This document shows positions 24,606-32,152 of a stretch of 64,000 nucleotides of DNA, in pieces. The stretch covers positions 5,413,001-5,477,000 of the forward strand of contig NZ_CP103965.1 in the NCBI RefSeq assembly GCF_024970185.1. Direction: 5' to 3'. The notes beneath the pieces were generated by a model. The model was not told the origin of the DNA. It did not search any database and was given only the letters and a program-made list of their open reading frames with translations. The position numbers and the translations under genes are program-made. This DNA comes from Pseudomonas sp. N3-W. Lineage in GTDB: Bacteria; Pseudomonadota; Gammaproteobacteria; Pseudomonadales; Pseudomonadaceae. Each line of letters starts with the position of its first letter. Position 1 is the first letter of the stretch.

Positions 24606-26378
24606 TCAACCAAACGTAAACGCGTAGGCCGATACGCCAGGGTCAAGAAACTCGATGCTGAACGTCCTGTCCGTTACGCCATCGGGCTGACGTACAAGCT
24701 GATACAAACGCTGCTCGGTCACCGTGCCGCTGCCATCGGGCGCCACATCAGTGCCGTGGGCCGCTTCCGGGGCCTTGCCGTCGACCAGCACTTTGAAACG
24801 CACCGGCTTGCCATCGGCGCCCGGCCCCAGCACCAGGTGCAGGTCACGGGCGTGGAAGCGATAGACGATGCGACTGGCCGGGGCGCTGGCGGTGGCACGT
24901 TCCGGGCCGACTTTCCATTGGCCGCCGAGGCTCCAGTCATTGAGGGCCAGTTGCGCGGGTGGGGTGTACGTCGCCAGTTTGTCTGGCGCCAAGCTTGCCT
25001 CAGGCACAAAATGCTCGGCGCGCTGGTAGCCGACATAGGTTTCCGGCGACTGCACTTCGCCCATGTCCGGGGCCAGCTGGACGCCTGCGGCATTGGCATT
25101 GATCAAGCCGTCCGAGACTTGCTTGGCGCCGGCTTCGCGCAGCAACTGCTGGATGACGCGCTCCGACTCGGCGTACTCGCCTTCGCCAAAATGGTGATAA
25201 CGAATGCGGCCCTGAGCATCGGCAAAATAGTGCGCCGGCCAGTACTCGTTATTGAAGGCGCGCCAGATCTTGTAATCGTTGTCGATGGCCACCGGGTAAT
25301 TGATGCCCAGGTCTTTCATGGCCTTGGTGACGTTGCCCACATCCCGCTCGAAGGCGAATTCCGGCGCATGCACGCCAATCACCACCAGACCCTGATCACG
25401 ATACTTCTCGGCCCAGGCCTTCACATACGGCAGGGTACGCAGGCAGTTGATGCAGGAGTAGGTCCAGAAATCCACCAGCACCACTTTGCCTTTCAGCGCC
25501 TCGGCGGTCAGCGGCGGAGAATTGAGCCATTGCACGGCGCCCTCCAGCGGCGGCAGATTGCCTTCTACCGGCAGGGGTGCTCCCGGCGTGTTCGCCGCCA
25601 CTTTCATCGCGCCAGCCGATTGATCGTCAGCCGGGACTGCACTGTTGTTCGGCGACTTGCCGGCCAACCGGCCAACCAGCGCTTGTTCGATACCGCCGGT
25701 AGACGCCGTGGAAAACCGCGCCAGAATCCCGGTATCCAGACCCAGGGCGATCGCCGCCACACCGGCCAGCATCAGCGCACCCAGCCCACGTCGCACCCAC
25801 TCCCCGGCGCCAATCGAGCGCTTCATCGCGGCAAACACCTTGCCGCCCAGCAGCAACGCCACGGCCAGTGAAGTGGCGGCGCCAGCGGCATAAGCCAGCA
25901 ATAGCAGAGTGGTCGCGACGCTGGCGCCTTGCAGCGCCGCACCGGTCAACACCAAGCCCAGAATCGGCCCCGCGCACGGCGCCCAGAGCAGCCCCGTGGC
26001 GACCCCGATCAGGAACGAAGCCCCCGGACGTGGCCGAGGATCGGCGCCAGCCGCTTCCGACAAACGACTGCCCGCGGCCACCAGCGGCCGGGTCAGTCGA
26101 TCAGCCAATTGCGGCAGCAACAGGGTCAGGCCGAACAACGCCACGAACACCAAGGCCAGCCAGCGACCGTACTGGTTCAGTTGCACCACCCAGCCACCGC
26201 CCACCGCCGCCAACGAGGCCACGAGCGCGAAGGTCAGGGCCATGCCCGCCAGCAGCGGCAGGCCGCTCTTCATGAACGGCTGCCCGGTGCGGGCGAAGAC
26301 AAAGGGCAGCACCGGCAGAATGCATGGGCTGACGATCGTCAGCACACCGCCGAGATAAGAGAGAACCAGTAGCCACAT
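24606..26378 (-). CDS. DipZ-like thiol-disulfide transfer protein (CcdA + thioredoxin + C-terminal beta domain)
   Basis: A 590-residue membrane protein. Residues 1-230 form a CcdA/DsbD-type transmembrane electron carrier with about six to seven helices and paired cysteines Cys19 (IVSPCILP) and Cys135 (WAPCAGP). Residues about 270-430 are a TlpA-like periplasmic thioredoxin with active site CINC (Cys309/Cys312). Residues about 440-590 are a carbohydrate-binding-like beta domain as in mycobacterial DipZ. It probably passes electrons from cytoplasmic thioredoxin to the neighbouring exported MsrA and MsrB. The gene context supports this strongly; direct partners are inferred. Confidence 0.9.
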   Translation of the reverse strand: MWLLVLSYLGGVLTIVSPCILPVLPFVFARTGQPFMKSGLPLLAGMALTFALVASLAAVGGGWVVQLNQYGRWLALVFVALFGLTLLLPQLADRLTRPLVAAGSRLSEAAGADPRPRPGASFLIGVATGLLWAPCAGPILGLVLTGAALQGASVATTLLLLAYAAGAATSLAVALLLGGKVFAAMKRSIGAGEWVRRGLGALMLAGVAAIALGLDTGILARFSTASTGGIEQALVGRLAGKSPNNSAVPADDQSAGAMKVAANTPGAPLPVEGNLPPLEGAVQWLNSPPLTAEALKGKVVLVDFWTYSCINCLRTLPYVKAWAEKYRDQGLVVIGVHAPEFAFERDVGNVTKAMKDLGINYPVAIDNDYKIWRAFNNEYWPAHYFADAQGRIRYHHFGEGEYAESERVIQQLLREAGAKQVSDGLINANAAGVQLAPDMGEVQSPETYVGYQRAEHFVPEASLAPDKLATYTPPAQLALNDWSLGGQWKVGPERATASAPASRIVYRFHARDLHLVLGPGADGKPVRFKVLVDGKAPEAAHGTDVAPDGSGTVTEQRLYQLVRQPDGVTDRTFSIEFLDPGVSAYAFTFG

Positions 26379-26423
26379 AAACGTCGACCTGTATCAAAGG
26401 AGTGAAAGAAAGTGCCCGTGGGA

Positions 26424-26942
26424 TCAAGCCGTCTGCGGCGCAAAAGTCATTGCCAGGCCGTTCATGCAATAGCGTAGTCCGGTCGGTTTCGGACCATCGT
26501 CGAACACATGGCCCAAGTGACCGCCACAACGACGACAGTGGACCTCGTCGCGCGTCATCCCGAACGAGCGGTCCTGGCGGGTCGCCACGGCCTTGTCCAG
26601 CGGCGCCCAGAAACTGGGCCAACCGGTGTGGCTGTCGAACTTGGTCGTCGACGAAAACAACGCCAACTGGCAACCGGCGCAGGCAAAGGTGCCGTCCCGG
26701 TGTTCATCATTCAGTGGGCTGGAGTAGGCCCGTTCGGTGCCCTCCTCGCGCAAGATATCGTACTGCTCGGCGCTGAGCAGGGTGTGCCATTCGCTGTCGC
26801 TGTGCGTCACCTCGAATGCTTCGGCGGCGCTGGCCTCGCTGATCAGCGCCGTGCCTGCGGAAAATTTTGGCAATACACCGATGACCAGGGCTGCAGCCCC
26901 CAGCCCGCCGCTCGCTAACAGAAATTGTCGCCGTGAAAACAT
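26424..26942 (-). CDS. msrB: Peptide methionine (R)-S-oxide reductase, Tat-exported
   Basis: A 172-residue MsrB reducing the R form of methionine sulfoxide. Two zinc-binding CxxC pairs (Cys88/91 and Cys136/139) and the catalytic Cys159 in GLRYCMNG are present, with SHTGWPSFW. The N-terminus carries a twin-arginine signal, SRRQFLLASGG, so export is folded and to the periplasm. The ATG at 26942 has GGAGG five bases upstream. First gene of the msrB-dipZ-msrA group. It is divergent from a two-component system, a likely regulator. Confidence 0.93.
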   Translation of the reverse strand: MFSRRQFLLASGGLGAAALVIGVLPKFSAGTALISEASAAEAFEVTHSDSEWHTLLSAEQYDILREEGTERAYSSPLNDEHRDGTFACAGCQLALFSSTTKFDSHTGWPSFWAPLDKAVATRQDRSFGMTRDEVHCRRCGGHLGHVFDDGPKPTGLRYCMNGLAMTFAPQTA

Positions 26943-27094
26943 GGCTGCCTCCGAAAATCCCAGTCGTGTGTCATGGAACACAGCCTAGGCTTGGGTTGAT
27001 CGCCAAATCCTCACGGGGAGTTAAACAATTCGTGATAACTCGCTCCGGGGAAAACCCGCACAATGTGCCCATTACGCACCAGGGATTGAGCTTT

Positions 27095-27811
27095 ATGGAA
27101 CAGACCAAACGCGTCCTCGTGGTCGAAGACGACCTGCACATTGCCGACCTTATCTGCCTGCATCTGCGCGATGAGCAGTTCGAGGTGGTGCATTGCGCCG
27201 ACGGCGACGAAGGCATGCGCCTGTTGCAGCAAGGCAGCTGGGACGCACTGATTCTCGACCTGATGCTGCCCGGCGTGGATGGCCTGGAAATCTGCCGCCG
27301 CGCCCGGGCCATGGCGCGCTATACGCCGATCATCATCACCAGCGCGCGCTCCAGTGAACTGCACCGCATCCTCGGCCTTGAACTGGGCGCCGATGATTAT
27401 CTGGCCAAACCCTTTTCCATGCTGGAGCTGGTGGCACGGGTCAAGGCGCTGCTGCGCCGGGTCGATGCCATGGCGCGCAACCTGAAGATGGACGCCGGCA
27501 GCCTGATCATCGACGGTCTGTCCATCGACCCGATCACCCGCGAAGTCTCTCTCGACAGCCGTCGTCTTGACCTCACGCCCCGGGAATTCGACCTGCTGTA
27601 TTTCTTTGCCCGCCAACCCGGCAAGGTGTTCTCGCGCATGGACCTGCTCAACGCCGTGTGGGGCTACAGCCACGAAGGCTATGAACACACGGTCAACACC
27701 CACATCAACCGCCTGCGGGCCAAGATCGAAGCCGAGCCGACACAACCAGTGCGCATCCTTACGGTGTGGGGCCGCGGCTACAAATTCGCGGCCAAAGAGG
27801 AACAATCATGA
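27095..27811 (+). CDS. OmpR-family response regulator
   Basis: A 238-residue regulator. The receiver domain (1-120) has the acidic pair in VVEDD and phospho-acceptor Asp55 (LILDLMLPG); LAKPFS gives the conserved Lys. The C-terminal winged helix (about 140-238) shows LTPREFDLLYFFARQPG and VNTHINRLRAKIE. ATG 27095 gives the normal start MEQTKRVLVVEDD. It overlaps the sensor-kinase gene by four bases. Because the msrB operon is transcribed away from it, it may switch on envelope oxidative repair, as HprRS does in E. coli; this is by analogy. Confidence 0.92.
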   Translation: MEQTKRVLVVEDDLHIADLICLHLRDEQFEVVHCADGDEGMRLLQQGSWDALILDLMLPGVDGLEICRRARAMARYTPIIITSARSSELHRILGLELGADDYLAKPFSMLELVARVKALLRRVDAMARNLKMDAGSLIIDGLSIDPITREVSLDSRRLDLTPREFDLLYFFARQPGKVFSRMDLLNAVWGYSHEGYEHTVNTHINRLRAKIEAEPTQPVRILTVWGRGYKFAAKEEQS

Positions 27812-29325
27812 GATTGACCCTGACGCAGCGCCTGTCGCTGGTGTTCGCCATTCTGCTGCTGGTGTGCTGCGGCACCTCGGCGTGGATGCAGGTGCGCTCC
27901 AACCAGATGCATGAACTGGAAGTGGTGCAAGGGTTGTCGCGGGACCTGGCCAGTCACATCGCCAAGGAAACGGTGCTGATGGACACCCACGGCCTGATGC
28001 CCAATGCCGTGCGCGAGCTGTTCAGCCAACTGATGCTGGTCAACCCCAGTGTCGAGGTGTACCTGCTGGACACCACGGGCAAGGTGGTTGGCAACGCGGC
28101 GCCTGAAGGCAAGATGCGTCGTGAACAAGTGGACCTGGCGCCGATCCAGCGCTTGCTGCGCGGCGATGCGCTGCCGATCCTCGGCGATGACCCGCGCAGC
28201 CTGGATGGCCGCAAAGTCTTCAGCGCCGCGCCGTTGCAGGTCAACGGCAAGCCGGCGGGCTATCTGTACGTGGTGTTGTTCAGTGAAGAGCGCGACCGTT
28301 TCGCCGAACGCGGCGCCACCAGCGCCGCGCTCAATACGGCGCTGCTGTCCATTGGCCTGGTGGCGCTGCTGTGCCTGATTGCCGGCCTCACCGCTTTCGC
28401 CTTGATTACCCGGCCTTTGCGCCGCCTGACCGACACCGTCAGCCGCTTCGACATCGACGGCGTCCCGGTGGAGCCGCCCGCCTCGACTGCCGTTGAAAAA
28501 ACCGCCAGCCATGACGAGATCGCGATACTCGACGCCACGTTCCGGCAGATGCAGACCCGCCTCAGCGAACAATGGCGTTCGTTGACCCGCCAGGATCAGG
28601 AGCGCCGTGAACTGGTGGCCAACATCTCCCACGATTTGCGCACGCCGCTGGCCTCGCTGCACGGTTATCTGGAAACCCTGTCGCTCAAGGACGCCACGCT
28701 GTCCCCCACCGACCGTCGGCGTTATCTGGGCATCGCGCTGGATCAAAGCCGCAAGGTCGGCGGCCTGGCGCAGTCGCTGCTGGAACTGGTGCGACTGGAA
28801 CACGGTTTTGTGCAACCGGTGCTGGAGCGCTTTTCCCTGACGGATCTGGTGCAGGACATCTTTCAGAAATTCGAACTCACCGCCGAGGCCCGTCAGGTGG
28901 AGCTCAAGGCCACTTTCGCACCGAACGTGGCCGCCGCCTGCGCCGACCTCGGGCTGATCGAGCGAGTGCTGACCAACCTCTTCGACAACGCCCTGCGCCA
29001 TACCCCACAGGGCGGCGAGATCGAACTGAGCCTGCGGCCCAACGGCTCGTTCGTCGAAGTGACCGTCAGCGACACCGGTCCCGGCATCGCCGCGCAATTG
29101 CGCGAAGGCCTGTTCCTGCGTCCGTTCAATATTGGCGGCGCACGGCGCGATGGCGGGCTGGGATTGCGCATCGTGCACCGGATCCTGCAACTGCACGGAC
29201 GCGAGATCCAGCTGATCGACATTCCTGGACGCGGCGCCAGCTTTCGCTTCTCGTTGCCCGTGGACGAACACACCGCCGAGCAAGGCGTGGTTCGCTCGAT
29301 GAACCTGAATTCACCGGGGCAATAA
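27808..29325 (+). CDS. Sensor histidine kinase
   Basis: A 505-residue inner-membrane kinase. A transmembrane helix lies near residues 8-27, a periplasmic sensor region at about 30-170, a second helix at about 180-205, and a HAMP linker (FALITRPLRRLTDTVSRFD). The dimerisation domain has the phospho-acceptor His275 (ANISHDLRTPLASLHG), followed by the ATPase domain with N box (LTNLFDNALRHTP), G1 (VSDTGPGIA) and G2 (GGLGLRIV). Start overlaps the response-regulator stop. Partner of the preceding regulator. Confidence 0.92.
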   Translation: MRLTLTQRLSLVFAILLLVCCGTSAWMQVRSNQMHELEVVQGLSRDLASHIAKETVLMDTHGLMPNAVRELFSQLMLVNPSVEVYLLDTTGKVVGNAAPEGKMRREQVDLAPIQRLLRGDALPILGDDPRSLDGRKVFSAAPLQVNGKPAGYLYVVLFSEERDRFAERGATSAALNTALLSIGLVALLCLIAGLTAFALITRPLRRLTDTVSRFDIDGVPVEPPASTAVEKTASHDEIAILDATFRQMQTRLSEQWRSLTRQDQERRELVANISHDLRTPLASLHGYLETLSLKDATLSPTDRRRYLGIALDQSRKVGGLAQSLLELVRLEHGFVQPVLERFSLTDLVQDIFQKFELTAEARQVELKATFAPNVAAACADLGLIERVLTNLFDNALRHTPQGGEIELSLRPNGSFVEVTVSDTGPGIAAQLREGLFLRPFNIGGARRDGGLGLRIVHRILQLHGREIQLIDIPGRGASFRFSLPVDEHTAEQGVVRSMNLNSPGQ

Positions 29326-29378
29326 TCAAGCCCTGGCGCTATGATTCCAGTTCCCGCTTTCGGCAAGGACGCTGTGGA

Positions 29379-29894
29379 ATGTTGAACAGCCTGCAACACA
29401 CCCCGCTGTGGGTTTACGGGATATTCGTGCTGCTGTGTTATTACGGCATCAAAGCGCTGTCCCCAAGCCATGTCGGCAAGACCTCGATGCTGATCATGCC
29501 GCCGATCCTGCTGGGCTGGTCGCTGTATTCGCTGAACCTGACCGTCAATCCACAGCTTTCGGCAGGCTGCTGGGCGGTCGCCCTGCTGCTCGGTTGCCTC
29601 ACCGCGCTGATGATTTATCCGCGCAAGGGCATGGCACTGGATGCACAGCAAAGCGGATTGATCGTGCCCGGCACCGCCAAGACCCTGGTGCTCTACCTGC
29701 TGTTTTTTGCCGTGAACTATTACTTCGGTTATCAGGCCTCGGTTCACCCGCAACTGAACGGTACATTGCAGATCGTACTGCTCAAGGCCTCGGCGTCCGG
29801 GTTTGTCTGTGGACTGTTCTGCGGGCGCTCGGTGAAGTACTACCGCGTGCTGTCGGCGCTTCGGACTCGGCACCCGCAGATGACCACCGGTTGA
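29379..29894 (+). CDS. Conserved membrane protein (171 aa)
   Basis: A 171-residue protein with about five hydrophobic segments (near residues 12-25, 37-53, 61-79, 98-118 and 128-148). It begins MLNSLQHTPLWVYGIF, which resembles small DUF6622-type membrane proteins, but I am not certain of that family. It is 53 bases downstream of the sensor kinase; no transcription stop is obvious between them, so co-transcription is possible. Function unknown. Confidence 0.72.
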   Translation: MLNSLQHTPLWVYGIFVLLCYYGIKALSPSHVGKTSMLIMPPILLGWSLYSLNLTVNPQLSAGCWAVALLLGCLTALMIYPRKGMALDAQQSGLIVPGTAKTLVLYLLFFAVNYYFGYQASVHPQLNGTLQIVLLKASASGFVCGLFCGRSVKYYRVLSALRTRHPQMTTG

Positions 29895-30031
29895 ACATGG
29901 CTCGGGCAAAAATGATGACCAACCGCCGGTTCACCCGTGACAACACCGCCCCGGTCCAATAGATTAGTCGCCCTGAAAAGGCCCCGTGCTTTCTCGCCTC
30001 ATCTCAAGTTAAAAGAAGTAGTGAAATTTCA

Positions 30032-30736
30032 ATGTCCGATTCCAACACCGCTGAATCCGTAGTCACCTTGTCGTCCAAAGCGGAATACGAAAACTCCATC
30101 AATCTTTCACAGCATGTGCCCCAGGCCAAGACCATCAGCGAGATGGTCCTGGATGCTTTTCAATCGACCCGCGAAAGCGATCAGATTCGCGAGCTGCGCG
30201 CCGCGATTCGCCAGGCGCACGATGGCTTCGACGATGATAAAGCCTACGAATTGATGGGCGAACTCAAGCAGCTCAAGGATGCCGAGGCGTCCGACATCGC
30301 CGCCCTGGAAGACCTGAGCAGCAAGTTCCCGATCAGCCGCATTCTGTCCAGCTTCAAGGACGACCCGGCGTTCCAGGAAATCGTCTACGGCCTGGCGCTG
30401 AAAGTGCTGAACCAGACGCATCAGGCCATCAGCAACCCAGGCAGTGGCAAAAGCAAAACGGCTCGCGTCAAGAAGGAAGTCGAAGTGTTCACCATCAGCA
30501 AGGATGGCGTGAGCGTCACCCTGCCGCTGCGCACACCGCGTTCGCGACTGAACGTTGACCGTGAAGCGCTGGAGTTCCTCGGCTTCACTTTCGTCGGTGA
30601 AGGTGAAGAGGCAGAGCTGGAAGCTGAATCCTTCGTGGACAACACCGGCGCCGAACAAGCGATCAACCGCAAAAACATCATCACCGCGCTGCAGCAGCAA
30701 ACCGCCTTCGACGGTTACAGCATCGCCGCGCAGTAA
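30032..30736 (+). CDS. Hypothetical protein (234 aa)
   Basis: Not recognised. The first 130 residues are helical (QIRELRAAIRQAHDGFDDDK, LMGELKQLKD). A short Gly/Ser/Lys linker (NPGSGKSKTARVKKE) is followed by a compact beta-rich C-terminal part (VEVFTISKDGVSVTLPL, LNVDREALEFLGFTFVGEG). The linker with basic residues is reminiscent of small nucleoid-associated proteins, but there is no diagnostic motif. Monocistronic and followed by a strong terminator. Confidence 0.72.
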   Translation: MSDSNTAESVVTLSSKAEYENSINLSQHVPQAKTISEMVLDAFQSTRESDQIRELRAAIRQAHDGFDDDKAYELMGELKQLKDAEASDIAALEDLSSKFPISRILSSFKDDPAFQEIVYGLALKVLNQTHQAISNPGSGKSKTARVKKEVEVFTISKDGVSVTLPLRTPRSRLNVDREALEFLGFTFVGEGEEAELEAESFVDNTGAEQAINRKNIITALQQQTAFDGYSIAAQ

Positions 30737-30768
30737 AACGATATGCTGGCTGCGTTATTGCCGACCAT

Positions 30769-30805
30769 AAAAAGCCCCACGCTGCCATGCAACGTGGGGC
30801 TTTTT
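30769..30805. terminator. Bidirectional terminator
   Basis: AAAAAGCCCCACG (30769-30781) and CGTGGGGCTTTTT (30793-30805) form a 13-bp stem with U tracts on both strands. It ends the 234-residue gene and the convergent biosynthetic operon. Confidence 0.92.
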
Positions 30806-30827
30806 GCTTTCTGCGAAAGCCGCAAAC

Positions 30828-31553
30828 TCACAGCTGTGGATAAATCCGCTCATACAATTGCACATCGGAAGGGCAATCTATTTCGCCCCATGGTGCATTT
30901 GTCGGTGTTCCGCCAACCCGTACGCCCGCTTCGATCAGCAAGGAAAACAGCGAGGTCATGTCAACTTGTTCACGCTGCTCGCTGCTCAGCCGTTCCAATT
31001 GACCATTAAGTGCATGCCAACCCGCTGGCGTCAGCTTGAACAGCCCCATGTATTGTCCCTGGATCTGTTCCAGCGTCTCGGCACGGTGGCCGATTTCGCA
31101 GATCCTGCCGTTATCGATAACAAAACGCTCCATGTCCTCCAGAGGCTGATCGAAGCGCTGCTGCCAGAGCTTCACCGCCTGGGGGTCAAATGCCAGATCG
31201 ATGTCCTCGTCTTTTTGCATCAGGGCACTGACCAGTTCAGACGAATAGAAAATATCGCCATAACTCACCACGCACGCCTGCGAGTCCAGCCATTCATGCG
31301 CGGCACTCAGCGACTGGCGAATTCCCGTAGTGCTCCACAGTGGGTTGATAAACAACCGATCGGCATAGGGCGCGAGCATGTCGCTGCGATAACCCGCAAC
31401 AATGCCTATCTCGGTAATACCCGCGGCACGCAAGGTACGTACCGTTCGCTCGATCAACGGTACGCCGTTAAACGTCACCAGTGCCTTGGGCCGCTGATCA
31501 GTGAGCGCGCCCAATCGGCTGCCACGTCCAGCCGCAAGAATGATTGCCTTCAT
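30828..31553 (-). CDS. Nucleotidyltransferase (LicC-like NTP transferase)
   Basis: A 241-residue NTP transferase of the sugar- or alcohol-phosphate type. The signature LAAGRGSRLG (residues 6-15) plus RPKALVTFNGVPLIERTVR matches the nucleotide-binding core; VSYGDIFY (about 94-101) carries the metal-binding Asp. Size and sequence resemble choline-phosphate cytidylyltransferase LicC more than the larger hexose-1-phosphate enzymes. It would condense CTP or another NTP with a phosphorylated small molecule. Last gene of the operon, four-base overlap with the amidotransferase. A CDP-alcohol phosphotransferase in the same operon suggests CTP; the alcohol is unknown. Confidence 0.82.
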   Translation of the reverse strand: MKAIILAAGRGSRLGALTDQRPKALVTFNGVPLIERTVRTLRAAGITEIGIVAGYRSDMLAPYADRLFINPLWSTTGIRQSLSAAHEWLDSQACVVSYGDIFYSSELVSALMQKDEDIDLAFDPQAVKLWQQRFDQPLEDMERFVIDNGRICEIGHRAETLEQIQGQYMGLFKLTPAGWHALNGQLERLSSEQREQVDMTSLFSLLIEAGVRVGGTPTNAPWGEIDCPSDVQLYERIYPQL

Positions 31554-32152
31554 GGTGAAACTCCATAAACCTGGCGGACCAAGGAAAGGTCAGCACTGTC
31601 CCAATGTTGATTACGTTCGGGGTGCCACATCACGGCGCTATGACCGGCGCCCGGGTTGCTGACGGCTTCGATCACACCGTCCTCACTGACGGCCTCGATT
31701 TCGTAGCCAGGTGGCGCGGCATAAAAACCGTAATCGTGAAACGAGTTGACCCGACGAACCGCGCCGCGGCAGTGAATGTCGTGAGTGCCTACATGGGACG
31801 CAACAGGCTCCAGCGTGGCCCCGGCACAGCTGAGCATCACCTGCATTCCACGACAGACGCCCAGGACAGGAAGGCGATGCTGTGCAGCCCACGCCAACAA
31901 CACGGTTTCGGTTTCATCTCGCGGGTCGGCGATCCCCGACAACGCCTGACAGCTGCCGCCCCCGGTCAATAACACACCCTGCGGCTGGAGCCGCGTCAGC
32001 AGGTCGCGACTGACGCGGGCATCATTGGGGATGTAAAGCGGTAGCACGCCGCAATGAGACAGAAAGGATGTCCAGCGCTCATCAATCGCATCCCGCCACT
32101 CCTCTCGCGTTGCATCGAACAGTCGAAGCATGGTGACCGCTATCAAGGTCAC
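31550..32152 (-). CDS. Class I glutamine amidotransferase-like hydrolase (peptidase C26 type)
   Basis: A 200-residue triad hydrolase: Cys100 in GVCRGMQ, His177 and Glu179 in MWHPER. This fold either hydrolyses gamma-glutamyl amides (PuuD-like) or delivers ammonia from glutamine. GTG at 32152 is taken as the start because GTGA overlaps the dikinase stop; the frame is open further upstream. Within this operon it could remove a gamma-glutamyl group put on by the ATP-grasp ligase, or feed ammonia to a partner. No synthetase domain is fused to it. Confidence 0.8.
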   Translation of the reverse strand: MTLIAVTMLRLFDATREEWRDAIDERWTSFLSHCGVLPLYIPNDARVSRDLLTRLQPQGVLLTGGGSCQALSGIADPRDETETVLLAWAAQHRLPVLGVCRGMQVMLSCAGATLEPVASHVGTHDIHCRGAVRRVNSFHDYGFYAAPPGYEIEAVSEDGVIEAVSNPGAGHSAVMWHPERNQHWDSADLSLVRQVYGVSP

